DNA from: Silene conica
Lineage: Eukaryota > Streptophyta > Magnoliopsida > Caryophyllales > Caryophyllaceae
Direction of reading: 5' to 3'
Length of the DNA stretch: 64,000 nucleotides
Assembly (NCBI GenBank): GCA_029255685.2
Contig: CM055312.2
Coordinates: 81,474,369-81,538,368, forward strand
Shown: positions 1-11,959 of the stretch, piece after piece
Layout of the letters: each line of letters opens with the position of its first letter
How positions within the stretch are numbered: the first letter of the stretch is position 1
Notes under the pieces: model-generated
Database searches by the model: none
What the model was told of the DNA's origin: nothing
The model's input: only the letters and a program-made list of their open reading frames with translations
Translations under genes and position numbers: made by a program

Positions 1-1312
1 CTGGTTCACGGGTGTTACTCCTACTGAGATCTCTGGCGTTTGCCCTATGGTAGGCTGCGGAGGGGTACCTGAAAAAATCAAAGAATCAGTCCCAGGGGGA
101 AAACAAGGTGTGGGATTACCTACAGGCTGAACTGGTCTGGACTACGGTGCTCCAAACACAGACGAGTCCAGATCCAGTATCTCTGGGCCACTGCTCGGGG
201 TGGTGACACCTAGATCCAGCCTGGTGACGATCTCCTGGGGAATTGGCTGGTTCAACCCTGCTCTCCCGAAGGGGTTGAAGGTCTGCCCAGGCCCTGGCTG
301 CAACATTCTGAACGGCTGTTCTGGACGTGTGACTGCGGCGATCTGCTCTCTCAGGTTCAGATTGTCCTTCTTCAGGCCCTCTATGGCTTCCTGCAGAGCA
401 CTCATTCCCTGGACCACCATCTGCATCGGATCTGTTCGGGGAGCCTGCGGCTGCTGGCTCGCTCCAGTCATCTGGGCTTCTCCACTCCTGCTAGGGCTGC
501 TCTCTCTGCTCTACCTTGGGGAAGCAGGCACAGGGGGTGATCTGGGAACCTGAGGAGGTTTGCTGGATGGAGCCACAACCCTTTGGGCTGTGGTCTGGCT
601 TACGACCAGAGGTGGTCCTGCGAGACCAACGGGCACAATAGGGCTGGTCCCACTGGACTGAGCTGGCATGCTCTGAGAACTGGAAGGGTTGGCCTTGGTC
701 CCAGACATGCTTGTTGTGGCGAGATAACGATTTTAAATATTGGAATGCGCACTTTGCCCCACGGTGGGCGCCAAATTGTTTTGGTAAAATTTCTACCGGG
801 TCAAGTTTATGTGATGCGGGTCAAAGTGTCAACCAATATAAGGACTTATGTAAAGAACGAATGCGAAAATTAAAGAGATAAAACAACGACACAAGAGATT
901 TTTGGTGACGCGGAAAAACCCGTTGAGGGAAACAACCGCGGGGGGAAACGGAATCCCACCAATATTTTTACTATGATCGAAGATTTTCACTGTTGGGGAC
1001 GGATTACAAGTATTTTGCGAAAGTAGTAGGGTTTTACAACGTGTGAACTGAATGCATAACAAATGCCCTAGTTTCTCTTTTTATAGCTGCGAAGTGCTAT
1101 CCAACTGATTCGGTTTCTGGTGCTGAAATGTGGGAGAGAATATAGGGGAATATCCTCTCAGGGTTTTGACCCATTCCCTTTCTCCAACAGCTCTTTTTCT
1201 GCTCTGGTCTGTGCCTGGTCTGCATCTGCTTTGCCTCTGATCTGCTCCTGACGTTAGGCTGCTTAATTATCTTTTGGGCCCAGTAGCGAGATGTGGATTT
1301 TTGGGCTAAACA
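1..1312 (-). mobile_element. Gypsy-type LTR retroelement, 5' part, cut by the window edge
   Basis: Read on the minus strand, this is the 5' end of a Gypsy element: an LTR at 777-1312 (about 536 bp, beginning TGTTTAGCCC and ending CCAAAACA in element sense), a primer-binding-site-like stretch TGGCGCCCACCGTGGGGC at 756-773, then a proline/serine-rich gag-like N-terminus starting at about 708 and running to the left edge. The PBS type is common in plant Tat/Retand-like Gypsy elements (family knowledge). The element leaves the window, so its second LTR and completeness cannot be judged. Confidence 0.7.
777..1312 (-). repeat. LTR of the left-edge Gypsy element
   Basis: Bounded by TG...CA in element orientation and abutting the PBS-like motif. 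Its right edge (TAAACA at 1307-1312) is inferred from the TG/CA rule only, because the partner LTR lies outside the window. Confidence 0.6.
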
Positions 1313-1636
1313 ATGTCATCATTAAATCAATTTATGGTTAATCCGAGACAACATTTTAATTTTAATTTAAAGTAGATCATTTATATAAAATGTCATATAC
1401 TCTTATTACTACAATAATAATATTAAATTGAAAAATTTCTTCTATACACGACCGTACAACCTTACACACGTTCTAAACTAGTATCATATACTTTACACCT
1501 ATTTGTTGTACTTTTATTAATATTTTAACAATGCGTAAAAACCCGTGCATAAAGCAAATGTACCAAGTGGAAATGAATGGAGGGAGTATGTATTAATATT
1601 GATATTAATTGATTAATTGGTATCGTTATAGTTATA
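1313..1636. other. AT-rich spacer
   Basis: No gene seen. A GGAGGGAGTA motif near 1578 resembles a decayed Stowaway end. The last nine bases (ATAGTTATA, 1628-1636) are the left target-site duplication of the MULE that follows. Confidence 0.5.
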
Positions 1637-2209
1637 GACCAATTCTCATTTGCGACGGAACTACCCGTCGCAAACTTGTGACGGGCCAAATATATACCGT
1701 TTTGTATAATATGGGTTGGATCTAGCATTAATGAGCAATTGATTCTTGTCCCCCTTCCCCTTCCCCTGCTCATGTCCTTTCCTCTGTACTTCCTCCCATA
1801 TTTTATTCAATTAATTGGAATTAAACACTACCTCATATTCACACACTTCAAATAATTATCCTTCATCTTCTTCCTCAATTTTTTTTCATCCTAATTCTTC
1901 ATACGAGAAATCATGAATGCTCACTCTGATGAAATCAATGGTTGATCGATCTGATCATGATGATGAAGATGAAGCTATTGTGCTAGAAAATTGTATAATC
2001 AAAGGTTATAAAAATTTGTTTGCAAAGTTTTATTAAATATTATATGTGTATAAGAATTGAAAACAACTCATTTATTTGTGATTCAGAGTTAATTATCGTT
2101 AGTGATTGTTTATTAATTGTGTTTTCCATGCACGATTTGTGATATTGGCTGGATGTTTAAAATGATTATAAGAATTGCGAACAACTCGTTGCTTGTAATT
2201 TTTTCGTTT

Positions 2210-2590
2210 TGTTGAAAATAACGATTCATACGATAACATGGAAATTCGGGTGTATGTCAGAAAAATGTTATCATTTTCATTGTTGATGTGGCCATGATAT
2301 GACATCGAAAAATAGATGGTGTTCTTCGTAGTTTAATACTTTTGTTGAAGATCACTGTTCATACTCATGATGTTGGGAATTGATGGGGATGTTAGGAAAA
2401 ATGTTACCATTTCTGTTGTTTATGTGACCCTATGAAGACACCGAAAAACATATGGTGTTCTTCGTATTTTTTTCCTATTGTTGAAGATATTCATAGAGAT
2501 GATGTTGGGAATTAAGTCAAAGGGATGTCAGAAAAATGTTGTCATTTTTCTTGTTCTTGTAACCCTGTTAAGAAACCGAAAACCAGAGTA
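2210..2590. repeat. Diverged tandem repeat, about 124-bp unit, 3 copies
   Basis: Repeated phrases GATGTTGGGAATT, GAAAAATGTT and ATGGTGTTCTTCGTA recur about every 124 bp inside the 5 kb MULE. Confidence 0.6.
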
Positions 2591-4377
2591 TGCATATATT
2601 TATTTGTATTTTCCTAAAAATTGTTTATACATTTGTGGTTAATGTGTCCCTGTAATATTTATGTTGTACAAAATATTATCAATGTTTCGAACATTTATTT
2701 TGTAAAATTACATGGATGTCAAAAAAATGTTACCATATTTTTAGAAAAATCAATTGGATGTCCGTTATATGTCGTTTGTTGTTACTAATTGTGCACGTAT
2801 TTGTGGATAGTTATGTGACCAATGTAACCTTGTAATTTCTTGATGAAGAGATGAGGAGGGTTGCAGTAAACTAATGTCAATGTTAAGTCAGCCTACACGC
2901 GCATTTCACACAACACAACCATGACCAGACCCCTAAGTAGTAGCAGCAACATCATCGTTCGGAGAGGCGAATTGGTTATGGTGAGGCATATGCTATAAGA
3001 CATATGCTATAATGTCAAAAACAGATACTAATGACAAAATAAAGAAATAAGGTCACATAAATGACGAAGTTAATGTACCCAATATAATAAATAATGTAGA
3101 TACGGAACAATTTTACTTAATCTAACAACATATTATTAAATTAGATATAATCAATTCATATCCAATCTTTGCTATTTTGTAAACATATAAAAAAAATACA
3201 AAACATAATACACATACACCACTTCAATAGTAAATATAATTAGTGGTGAAAAAACAAAGAAACATGACCACAAATTATGAAATAACATATGTTTTATAAT
3301 AACTATAATAATGTAAGGCACCTTAACATTAATTTGTAACCATATATACAATAAGACACATAATAAACAAAAACGAGAACAACTCAGGAAAACAAAATGT
3401 AGACAACAGCTTCGAAAATGTCAATGACATATGCAACCGACAAAATAGAGAAACATGACCACAAAATGTCTCTGATATTCGAGGATACGTTACCATTCAC
3501 ACTGGACTACATAATAGGTGAATCTCATTTCAAAATAGGGGTCAACTTTCTTTTGTGTGGTTATCGAAATGGGTGAATAAATGTGACAACAATTAGACGA
3601 TGACGATATGTCATGACCCTAAACCCCCTACAAATGGAGTAAACTGCCACTTGATCAATTATTCTCATTTATAGGGACCTCGTCATAACTACTGATTCTA
3701 TTTTTTAAGCATCATGAAGTAAAATTGTCAAACAGTGGGGATCCAACGTGAGTTACTAGATTTTACGTGATAACTTGTTTGTTTTTTTAGATACCGTTTC
3801 GAGCTTGAAATATTAAATAGAAGGGGACTTGTTTCTGAACACAAAATATACCGGAATCATAATAACTTTACATAAACCCCAAAAAGGGAAACATGTCCAT
3901 AGTAGGAAGCCCACTTTCTGTCCCAAAAGGGAGTTGACTACATACAAAACAAAGGCACTGAGAACACCATCATGTAGAGGCAGGGATACAAATATAACAT
4001 CCTTGAACTTGGATCATACTTGCTGAGCAACCAGTCGATCATCTGATGATAGAAGGCGTGCGTCTTCAGCAGTAGTAAGCCGCCAAAACCAATGTCTTCT
4101 ACGTCCTTCAGCAGTAATAGCAATGAGGTTGAACAATGGACGAGGTGATCCATTCCCATCAACCTCTTTTTTTTCCTACAACATTAACAACAAACAAGGT
4201 CAGAAAACTAAAATAGGTTATATACCCATTATCAAAACATTAACAGGGGATACAATATGGGTAACAGGGGGAACATTAAATATAAGGCTTTCAACTATGG
4301 TGACAGGGGGAACCATATAATATAAGGCTTTAAACAACATATGGTAACAAATAATGTACTCCTTTTCTACATAATGT

Positions 4378-5000
4378 AAGGACAACACAATTTTGACAAA
4401 CCTCGGAACATATAAACATGCAACAATTTCAAGCATGTGAACATACATTAACGAAAAACAAGGTTACAAAACAGCATCCTTGTATGCAACCAATATCATG
4501 AGTAATGTCAGGACAATACAATATGGGCATAAGTCAGAACATTAAACCATACAAGAGAATAACTGATTAAGTGGTAGTTATGTAGCCAATATCTTAAACA
4601 ATGTAAGAACAACACATTTTTGACAAACCTCAGAACATATAAACATGCAACAATTTCAAGCATGTGAACATACATTAACGAAAAACAAGGTTACAAAACA
4701 GCATACTTGTATGCAACCAATATCATGAGTAATGTCAGGACAATACAATATGGGCATAAGTCAGAACATTAAACCATACAAGAGAATAACTGATCAAGTG
4801 GTAGTTATGTAGCCAATATCTTAAACAATGTAAGAACAACACATTTTTTACAAACCTCAAAACATACAAACATGCAACAATTTCAAGCATGTGAACATTA
4901 ACCAAAAAACAAGGTTACAAAACAACATACTTTTATGTAACCAATCTCATGAGTAATGTGAGGACAATACAATATGGGCAGAAAACAGAACATCAAACCA
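4378..5000. repeat. Tandem repeat, 227-bp unit, about 2.7 copies
   Basis: The phrase ACAACACA...TTGACAAACCTC recurs at 4381, 4608 and 4835, exactly 227 bp apart, with the whole unit well conserved, inside the 5 kb MULE. Confidence 0.8.
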
Positions 5001-6637
5001 TATAAGATTTTATTAACACTAACAATTTATGTACCCAAATTTTATGAAAATGTACATGAAACTTAGTGAACACAAAATCTAAAAAGGTAGTCACAAAACA
5101 GATTCAACATATATACACATCAATTCAAATAATGTAACAGATCAAATATGTTAGCCTCTAAAATGGACAATGAATACTACTATATAACACAACCAACATT
5201 ATCAAAAAAGAAGGCTACAACAACAACATAGGTATGTACCCAATATATGGAATATTGTAAGGACATTACAATTTGGAGAAATGTCAAAACATCAAACCAT
5301 AAAGGAAACGTAGTTAGAGTAGTTAACTCAAGTCACCAAAGCGTGAAATTGTGAAAAATAAGACACTGTACTTTAGGCATCAAACTACTTCTATTAAAAA
5401 AGCAAGACTCCATAGCAAATGTTTAGTAGTAAAACTAAGCAAACCACAATCAAATGCCAACATTACACACCATTAACTGGAGAGTTTTGACCTCTTTTGT
5501 TGTTGTAACCATCTTCAACGATTTACTCTAAACTGGGTGACCTCCAACAATAAAAAGAAAATCAAGGTCAAAACAATACAAAATATGAACATTAAATCTG
5601 GGTAAAACCAAATATGAAAAATAAACCCAAAAAAGTTCGAAAATAATCACATCAAATCCAGAAACCCTAAAAAGTAACTTTTGCAAGTCGTCACCATTTA
5701 CAAATGTGAAAAATTCGAAAACGATCACATCAAATCTCATACAGTATGAAATCTACAGCCATAAAATAAATTCTACAACCATTAAAAAAACCCAGAGAAT
5801 AAATCCTACGTATATATTGTTACCATTTCAAAATGTGCAAAATAAACCCTAAAAAAATAAACCCTAAAAATAAAACCTAAAAACTTGCCCACAAAAATAA
5901 ACCCAGAAACCCAAAAAATTAACCTTTTCAAATATTTGTTTAACAAATGTGAAAAATCGAAAATGATCACATAAAATCTCATAAAATATGAAATATACAC
6001 CATAATAAAATCAAAAATGATTATATAAAATCCAAAAAAAAATGAAAATTACAAAAATCCATAAACCCTAAAAAATTACAAAAATCCAGAAAAATGTATA
6101 CCCAAAAAATAAACCCTAAAATGTAAAATTTTTTATTAAAATTGACAACAAACACAAATGAAGTTGTTGTATCAAAACCTTTTTTGTTGGCAGCAATCTT
6201 CTTGACTGGACCATGTCTAACAGTTTGTTTCGTATCTGTTTTAGGTAAATATATTTGGTGTGAATAAGGATTTGTTAGAGAGAGAAAGGGGTAAAGAGAG
6301 AGTGAAGGAAAAGTAATACCAGAGAAGAAGTGTGAAATGTGAAAGTGAAATGAGTATGAATGGAAAAGTAATCAAGAGAGAAGTGACGTGAGGTTGAAAG
6401 AGTAAGAGAAGATTGGGTTAAATCTTTTTTGTTTTTCAAGACTTGGGGAAATGAGAGGAAATTAATAAACAATAGCCAATATGTCAACTCAAATACATGA
6501 CGTCATCCCACTTGCTACGTATACCCGTCTCACAAATGCCCCACATTCATAATGTGGTATGTATTCGGTACCTATTTGGCCCGTCGCAAGCTTGCGACGG
6601 GTACGTCCGTCTTAAGGAAAACGGACACATAGTTATA

Positions 6638-8280
6638 TAGATAGATAGATTATATCTAATCCATTTTTCATTTTTGTAAATATTTGTCATATATCGGTCT
6701 TAAACAAAACTTTTGAAGGATTGACCAGGAGTATTTTGTGCCGAATGTCGAAAAGAAAAGAGGGGAAAGCTAAGATATTAGACTTTGACGGTAAAGAGTA
6801 TGACGGACGAAGGGTTGGTGTCACAGGGTGAATGCAGTACTTCCTTGTTACCTTCTCCTCATCTCTCCATCACAGTATGTCTCCCTAGCCTCTCTCTTCA
6901 TGGTTTCCCCTTCTTTTTCCAATTTTAGCATTTTTAATTTCCCCATTTCACATGTGCAAAACCCTAATTTAAAACATTTTCACGACTCTTGTTCACTAAT
7001 TCACTCGATTTTGCTGCATATAATTCTCCCTCGTTTATTCAGAGGAGATAATCAGACATTATTACCATTAAATTCTTAAACAGGGTTGAAAATGTAGCGT
7101 GATTAAATTGGATTGATGTTTTTACCCTAAACCCTAATGAATTAATGATGCAAGTACTGATCTATAAAGAACTAGGATGCGATCGCAACTTAGCTTAGTT
7201 GGTATAGTCGTTAAGACGCAGTATCGAAATACTACAGTTGGTAGAATGTAGACTGGTACAGCCTACAGGTACTATAACCCATGTTCGAAACCCGTCGTTG
7301 GTAGCTTATTGTTTACCTAAAACAACTGCATTAGCTTACATGATTGTAAGGATTTTTTGTTGTTTAAGTTGAAGACAATGACGTCACTGGCATATATGGT
7401 TGAACGGTTTTATGATTTACATATCCGTCTTCACCTTGTGACAGATAGTGTCCGTCTTCAAGAATATGTGAAGATAGTTGAGGTTTGTTAGCAGAACAGA
7501 ACAGAACATAACAGTGAGAATAATCAAACAGTGCACTGCACACTGGTTATGGAGAATAAAGGGAACATTGAAATTATACTCGATAGACGGAACTCGGAAG
7601 TAATATACCGAATTTACGATGATAGGATCCGAGCTTGAAAATACCGAATTTTTCCTAGATCAATTGGCCCTGTGTTTCAGCTGATAACATTTGACAATTA
7701 GAGTGATTTAGACCTGAACAAAATGAACCATCCTGAACTCGAGATACCGGGTTTTCCTTGAGCAATTAACCAATTTGTCTTCATTAGTAAGGGAATATCA
7801 CTCACCTCGTTGAATCAATCTGACAATTTTCCGGTGATGGAATCTGTACGTGCCATGGTTTCTATAGTTCTATCAGTCTAGATGTCTAATTCAGAAGCAT
7901 TATTGAAGACTAAGATGTCAAATAAACAACTCGGGTGTTGTCATGGATTTACATCTGTTGCATATTGTATGGGTTCGAGAGAACTGCTGTTATTCTCAAA
8001 AATTCCTTCCTGCTCACTTAGTGATGACAAGAGGAGAGTTGTTTACTAGTTACTGCTAGTATGTTGCCAATACCATCGATAATAACAAAGAGAGAGAGAG
8101 AGAGAGAGATCAGCCGAGTGGTTGAAGGTTTCTTAAGAGTCATATATTGATGCAAAAGTGAGATGTCTTATACGTCAGATTATTTTCAAATGATCATGAA
8201 TCTGTAGTACACTAAGAGTGCAGAGTTCACATTTTATTTCTATACTTCTCTGCTGATCGTGTAAGTTGATTTTATTCCAG
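6638..8280 (+). other. Upstream region and probable 5' UTR exon/intron of the first FRS gene
   Basis: No coding gene seen. A pyrimidine-rich stretch around 6830-7080 could be a non-coding first exon. The coding start at 8281 directly follows a TTTTATTCCAG splice acceptor, so an intron must end here. The region also holds a tRNA-like repeat (7185-7305), a MULE-end remnant (about 7422-7475) and an AG microsatellite (8089-8109). Confidence 0.5.
7185..7305 (+). repeat. tRNA-derived (SINE-like) sequence
   Basis: A box-A-like stretch TAGCTTAGTTGGTATAGTCG near 7191 is followed about 90 bp later by a box-B-like ATGTTCGAAACCC near 7282. The spacing is longer than in a normal tRNA, so this is more likely a SINE head or a decayed tRNA relative than a working tRNA gene. 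Confidence 0.35.
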
Positions 8281-10515
8281 ATGAAAGAAACTTCCGCAAA
8301 CAGTGAGGATTTAATTGAACACATAGAAGATCAAGAAGATGAGGAAGTGTTTTTTGCAATGAACGACAACAGTGAAGAGAGGGAAGGTGATCATCATGAG
8401 TTTGGAATTGAGGATGATGATCATGGCAATGGCTGTGAGCAATTTTTCGTGATTGATCCTAGTGTACATGGAGATAATCACCCCGTGCTTGAGCTTGAAT
8501 TTGTTGACCATAGCCGTGATCGTTTACTTCAGACAAAGTGTTTAGATGCTGAAAGTATCGCCTTGCCGGTGCTCCATCATGACACCAGTGACCGGGAGAA
8601 TAACCAAAGAAGCGATCAAATGTGTATAGAAAACTACTGCTCTCCGCCTGTTGAAGGCACAGAGTTTGAGTCGTACGACGATGCTTATAACTATTACAAT
8701 TCATATGCCAGGGAAATGGGTTTTGCAATTAGGGTAAAATCGTCTTGGACAAAGCGTAACAGCAAAGAAAAACGGGGTGCAGTGCTCTGCTGCAATTGTG
8801 AGGGTTTCAAAACATTCAAAGAAGTAACTTCTCGAAGGAAGGAAACAAGAACAGGCTGCCTTGCTATGATAAGGTTAAGGTTGGTGGAATCTAGCAGATG
8901 GAGAGTTGATGAGGTCAAGCTTGAACACAATCATTTATTTGATCCCGAGAGGGCTCAGCATTCTAAATCACACAAAAAGCCGGATATTGGGGCAAAAAGA
9001 CCCTTAGACCCAAGTCCTGATGTAGAAATACGAACAATCAAGCTATACCGTACTACCATTGACGTGGCCAGTTCTCAAAGTGTAAACTCAAGGGAGACTG
9101 AAAAGGGTCACGAGCTGCACTCCTGCCACTTGAAGCTTAAGGCCGGATCCTTACGCGAACTAATAAATTACTTTTGTCAGAAACAACTTAGAAGTCCCAA
9201 CTTCTTTTACATTACAGACTTGAACGATGAAGGTCTAGTAAAAAATATATTTTGGATTGATTCTCGAGCAAGAGCTTCGTATATGTACTTTGGGGATGTT
9301 GTGGCTATGGACACAACATGCTTGTTGAATAAATATGAGATACCCCTTGTGGCATTCATCGGCGTTAATCACCATGGGCGGTCTATTCTTCTTGGTTGTG
9401 CTTTGATTGCTGAAGGAACTGTTGAAACCTATGTGTGGCTTTTCAGAGCATGGCTTACTTGTATGTTAGGACGCCCTCCTCAAACTATTGTGACAGATCG
9501 GTGTAAAGCCATGGAAAGTGCAATTATAGAAGTATTTCCTCTTGCCCACCATCGATATTGGTTGCCCCTTGTTATGCAAAGCATCCTTCTCAACTCTGGC
9601 TCACTCCAACAGTTGGGACCATTTCAATCAGCCTTACATAAGATGGTCTATGGTTCTCTGAAGACTGAGGAGTTTGAAAGTTCTTGGGATAACATGATTC
9701 AACAGTTTGGCATTCAGGGTCATGAGTGGTTAGAAAATTGGTACGAAGATCGAGAAAAATGGGCACCTGTTTATCAAAAGGAAACATTTCTTGCAGGATT
9801 GTTCTCTGTTCAACCCACTGAGGAACCCTTATTACCCTTCTTTGCTGGTCATGTCCATGAACAAACCTCCATGAAGGAATTCTTAAACTTGTACGATGAT
9901 ATCTTGAAGAAAATCCGACAACAGGAAGCACTCGATGATCTTGAGTCAAGTGGGTCCAACCTCTTGCTAAGAACAAGATGCTATTATGAACTGCAACTAT
10001 CCAAATTTTACACGAAAGAAATATTTGAAAAATTCCAAGTTGAAGTAGAGATGATGCCCTATTGTCTAAGCATTGACCAGGTTCAGTGTAGTGGACCTGT
10101 CATTACTTATACTGTAAAAGAGTGCGAAAATGGAGGCATTAAGGAATTTAGGAGTTTCGAGGTAATGTACAAGAAAGACCTATCAGAAGTTCGGTGTGTA
10201 TGTGGAGGATTTTACTTGAATGGTTATCTCTGCCGACATGCTTTGAGTGTTCTTGGTCATAATGGTGTGGAAGAAATACCATTCTCCTATATTCTGCCAA
10301 GATGGAGAAAGGACTGTAAGCGGTTGTATGTACCGGAATTTGGGTCAGATGTTATCGATATCTCGAATCCTTGTCAATGGTACGAGCATCTGCATAGACG
10401 AGCTATGCGGATAGTAGAAGCAGGTATGGTTTCACAAGATCATTTTATGGTAGCTTGGCAAGCCTTTTTTGAGTCACTAAATAAGGTGCGTCTTACTGAG
10501 GAGAAACATGTGTAA
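8281..10515 (+). CDS. FAR1-related protein, FRS6/FRS8 clade (copy 1)
   Basis: Single-exon reading frame of 744 residues. I start at 8281 rather than at the in-frame ATG at 8266, because TTTTATTCCAG directly before 8281 is a splice acceptor and puts the earlier ATG inside a 5' UTR intron. Domains: acidic N-terminus (1-60), FAR1 zinc-binding DNA-binding domain (about 126-222, with ...AVLCCNCEGF... and ...LEHNHL), MULE transposase-like domain (about 336-425, keeping the aspartates of MDTT and TDRC and a later FESSW), and a SWIM zinc finger CxCx9CxH at about 638-652. The family consists of nuclear transcription regulators in far-red light and developmental signalling, domesticated from Mutator transposases. 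Its paralogue lies 6.6 kb downstream in the same orientation with the same splice-acceptor-before-ATG structure. Function here is inferred from family. Confidence 0.9.
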   Translation: MKETSANSEDLIEHIEDQEDEEVFFAMNDNSEEREGDHHEFGIEDDDHGNGCEQFFVIDPSVHGDNHPVLELEFVDHSRDRLLQTKCLDAESIALPVLHHDTSDRENNQRSDQMCIENYCSPPVEGTEFESYDDAYNYYNSYAREMGFAIRVKSSWTKRNSKEKRGAVLCCNCEGFKTFKEVTSRRKETRTGCLAMIRLRLVESSRWRVDEVKLEHNHLFDPERAQHSKSHKKPDIGAKRPLDPSPDVEIRTIKLYRTTIDVASSQSVNSRETEKGHELHSCHLKLKAGSLRELINYFCQKQLRSPNFFYITDLNDEGLVKNIFWIDSRARASYMYFGDVVAMDTTCLLNKYEIPLVAFIGVNHHGRSILLGCALIAEGTVETYVWLFRAWLTCMLGRPPQTIVTDRCKAMESAIIEVFPLAHHRYWLPLVMQSILLNSGSLQQLGPFQSALHKMVYGSLKTEEFESSWDNMIQQFGIQGHEWLENWYEDREKWAPVYQKETFLAGLFSVQPTEEPLLPFFAGHVHEQTSMKEFLNLYDDILKKIRQQEALDDLESSGSNLLLRTRCYYELQLSKFYTKEIFEKFQVEVEMMPYCLSIDQVQCSGPVITYTVKECENGGIKEFRSFEVMYKKDLSEVRCVCGGFYLNGYLCRHALSVLGHNGVEEIPFSYILPRWRKDCKRLYVPEFGSDVIDISNPCQWYEHLHRRAMRIVEAGMVSQDHFMVAWQAFFESLNKVRLTEEKHV

Positions 10516-10972
10516 AATGTGTCATTTTTAAGGTGTACAGTCTTTTAGGGATTTGCTTTAGAAAACAAATGTAAATGTAGCAAAATGAATTAATTTAATC
10601 CTTTGACAGGTTGAATAGTATATTCTTGAAGTCATACCATTTTAAGAAGGCTTCTTAACTCTTAAGTCTTAACAGTTGCATACATTTTGCAAAATTGGCC
10701 TCGTTATTTTGAAGTTTGTAGGGTTTTCTATTATTGATCAAGTATCATCTTTTCGCATTCTAATCTTTAAATTTGGGCATTTGTTTTACTCGATAAGAAC
10801 CTCTCGAGTATATGGTCTCGGGAGAGTTGGGGACTGAGGTGGAATAGATGAAAATACACAGAGAAAGACGCGGTAAATCCCTCAAATATTAGTTATAGTG
10901 TCTGGTTATTGCTCTGATAAGAATGGGTGAAAATAAATGATTGAGGACCAAGACAAATCTCACATATCATTT
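10516..10972 (+). other. 3' flank of FRS copy 1
   Basis: AT-rich sequence, likely 3' UTR followed by spacer. No further gene seen. Confidence 0.4.
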
Positions 10973-11039
10973 TCAGACTCTGCTCAGCAACTTTAGTAAT
11001 ATAGAAATTTCAAGCATATAAAAGAAGACCCTAGAGACG

Positions 11040-11345
11040 GCATTAAAGCTAGTATTCCCTTCTTCCTCATTGGTAACGGTATCAGTTGTAGATTGGTCAG
11101 AGTAAAGGTTGATGAGAGTTGGAGACCATGCCTTATTTCGTCGACTGGTTGGGCGGCCTATGACTCGAATGGAGCTACTATTCATGGACGCAACTTGCGT
11201 TTCTGTTCTGAGGCTGCTACCCAGGAGGCCAGGATGAGTCTACCGACATAAAGGAAGTTCTCAAATGGGCTTTATCGATTGGAATCTATCACCTGGACGA
11301 CTGGACGTCTCTTCCTAATGCCTTCAGCCAATGTATCAAATTTGG
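11040..11345 (+). pseudogene. RNase H-like (RVT_3 type) fragment
   Basis: One frame reads VKVDESWRP...GWAAYDSNG...RNLRFCSEAATQEA and, after a frame change, LKWALSIGIYHLDDW. This is the pattern of the RNase H-like domain found at the end of plant LINE reverse transcriptases and in stand-alone RVT_3 proteins: K-D start, a YDSNG turn, the AxxxEA helix and the LKWA-IGI-HL block. The frame breaks and there is no surrounding reverse transcriptase, so this is a remnant. I cannot say whether it came from a LINE or from a small RNase H gene. Confidence 0.5.
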
Positions 11346-11425
11346 AGTGTCTTACTGTACTCATTCTGTAAGTGCAATGTATCAAATTTGGAGTGTCTTA
11401 CTGTACTCGTTCTGTAAGTGTAAGC
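11330..11425. repeat. 48-bp direct tandem duplication
   Basis: The block beginning AATGTATCAAATTTGGAGTG occurs twice in immediate succession, nearly identical. Confidence 0.8.
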
Positions 11426-11750
11426 TCTTCTGATTCATCGTTAAACATTTTCCAATTGGTATTATTTACTACTTGTAAATCCCCACGCTGAAATTCATTA
11501 GACTCGTGATTTTTACAACTCCATTCTAGAAATGACAAAATTCAGTAGCTTATTATTTGTTGGGATTTATACAAAAAAAAAAAGGGGTTTAAAATGTCAA
11601 TTTCGAAAAAGTTTGCAGTAACTTTGCATCTACTCAACCTTGTAATACCATTTGGTACCAATTTTGTGAATTAAGTATTAATCCTATGTCATCAGCCCTT
11701 CGCTTAGTCGACTGTTCAAACACTTTCAATTACATTGTATTGGTTAAAAT

Positions 11751-11935
11751 TGTAATGCCCTAAGAGTATGAAATATGAGATTGTGTGGATATTTGTCCCT
11801 CGTTGGTAACATGTGAGGCTTGTGATGTGTTTATAATAACTCACACCCACCACTTAGTAACAAGGCCATGGGCCTAAAAGTGTGCACCTATCTTATTAGG
11901 TTTGTGTTACGACGATGGCGGGTCGGGATGTTACA
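11751..11935. mobile_element. 185-bp solo LTR of TRIM type
   Basis: Begins TGTAATGCCC and ends GGGATGTTACA, terminal inverted bases typical of plant LTRs. It is flanked on both sides by the 5-bp duplication AAAAT (11746-11750 and 11936-11940). The small size and absence of internal sequence fit a solo LTR of a terminal-repeat retrotransposon in miniature (TRIM/SMART). Confidence 0.75.
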
Positions 11936-11959
11936 AAAATAGTTAACTATCCTCTTCCA

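Larger units (their letters stand above)
1637..6628. mobile_element. Large non-autonomous Mutator-like element (about 5.0 kb)
   Basis: The ends are inverted repeats. The left end carries TACCCGTCGCAAACTTGTGA and the right end, reverse complemented, carries TACCCGTCGCAAGCTTGCGA, each followed by CGGGCCAAATA. A perfect 9-bp duplication ATAGTTATA flanks both sides (1628-1636 and 6629-6637), the Mutator signature. No transposase reading frame was found. The inside is AT-rich and made largely of tandem repeats (about 124-bp units at 2210-2590, 227-bp units at 4378-5000). The terminal sequence is related to the short MITEs at 50341-52757. A stretch at 3830-4160 could be a captured host fragment, but I cannot identify it. 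Confidence 0.8.

Noticed and set aside
4378-5000. CRISPR-like array
   Set aside because: Units of 227 bp are whole tandem repeats without unique spacers, inside a plant MULE.
7185-7305. Functional tRNA gene
   Set aside because: The box A to box B distance is too long and no cloverleaf acceptor stem could be paired.
8266-8280. Upstream in-frame ATG of FRS copy 1
   Set aside because: It lies before a clear TTTTATTCCAG splice acceptor, so it is probably intronic; the ATG at 8281 is preferred.
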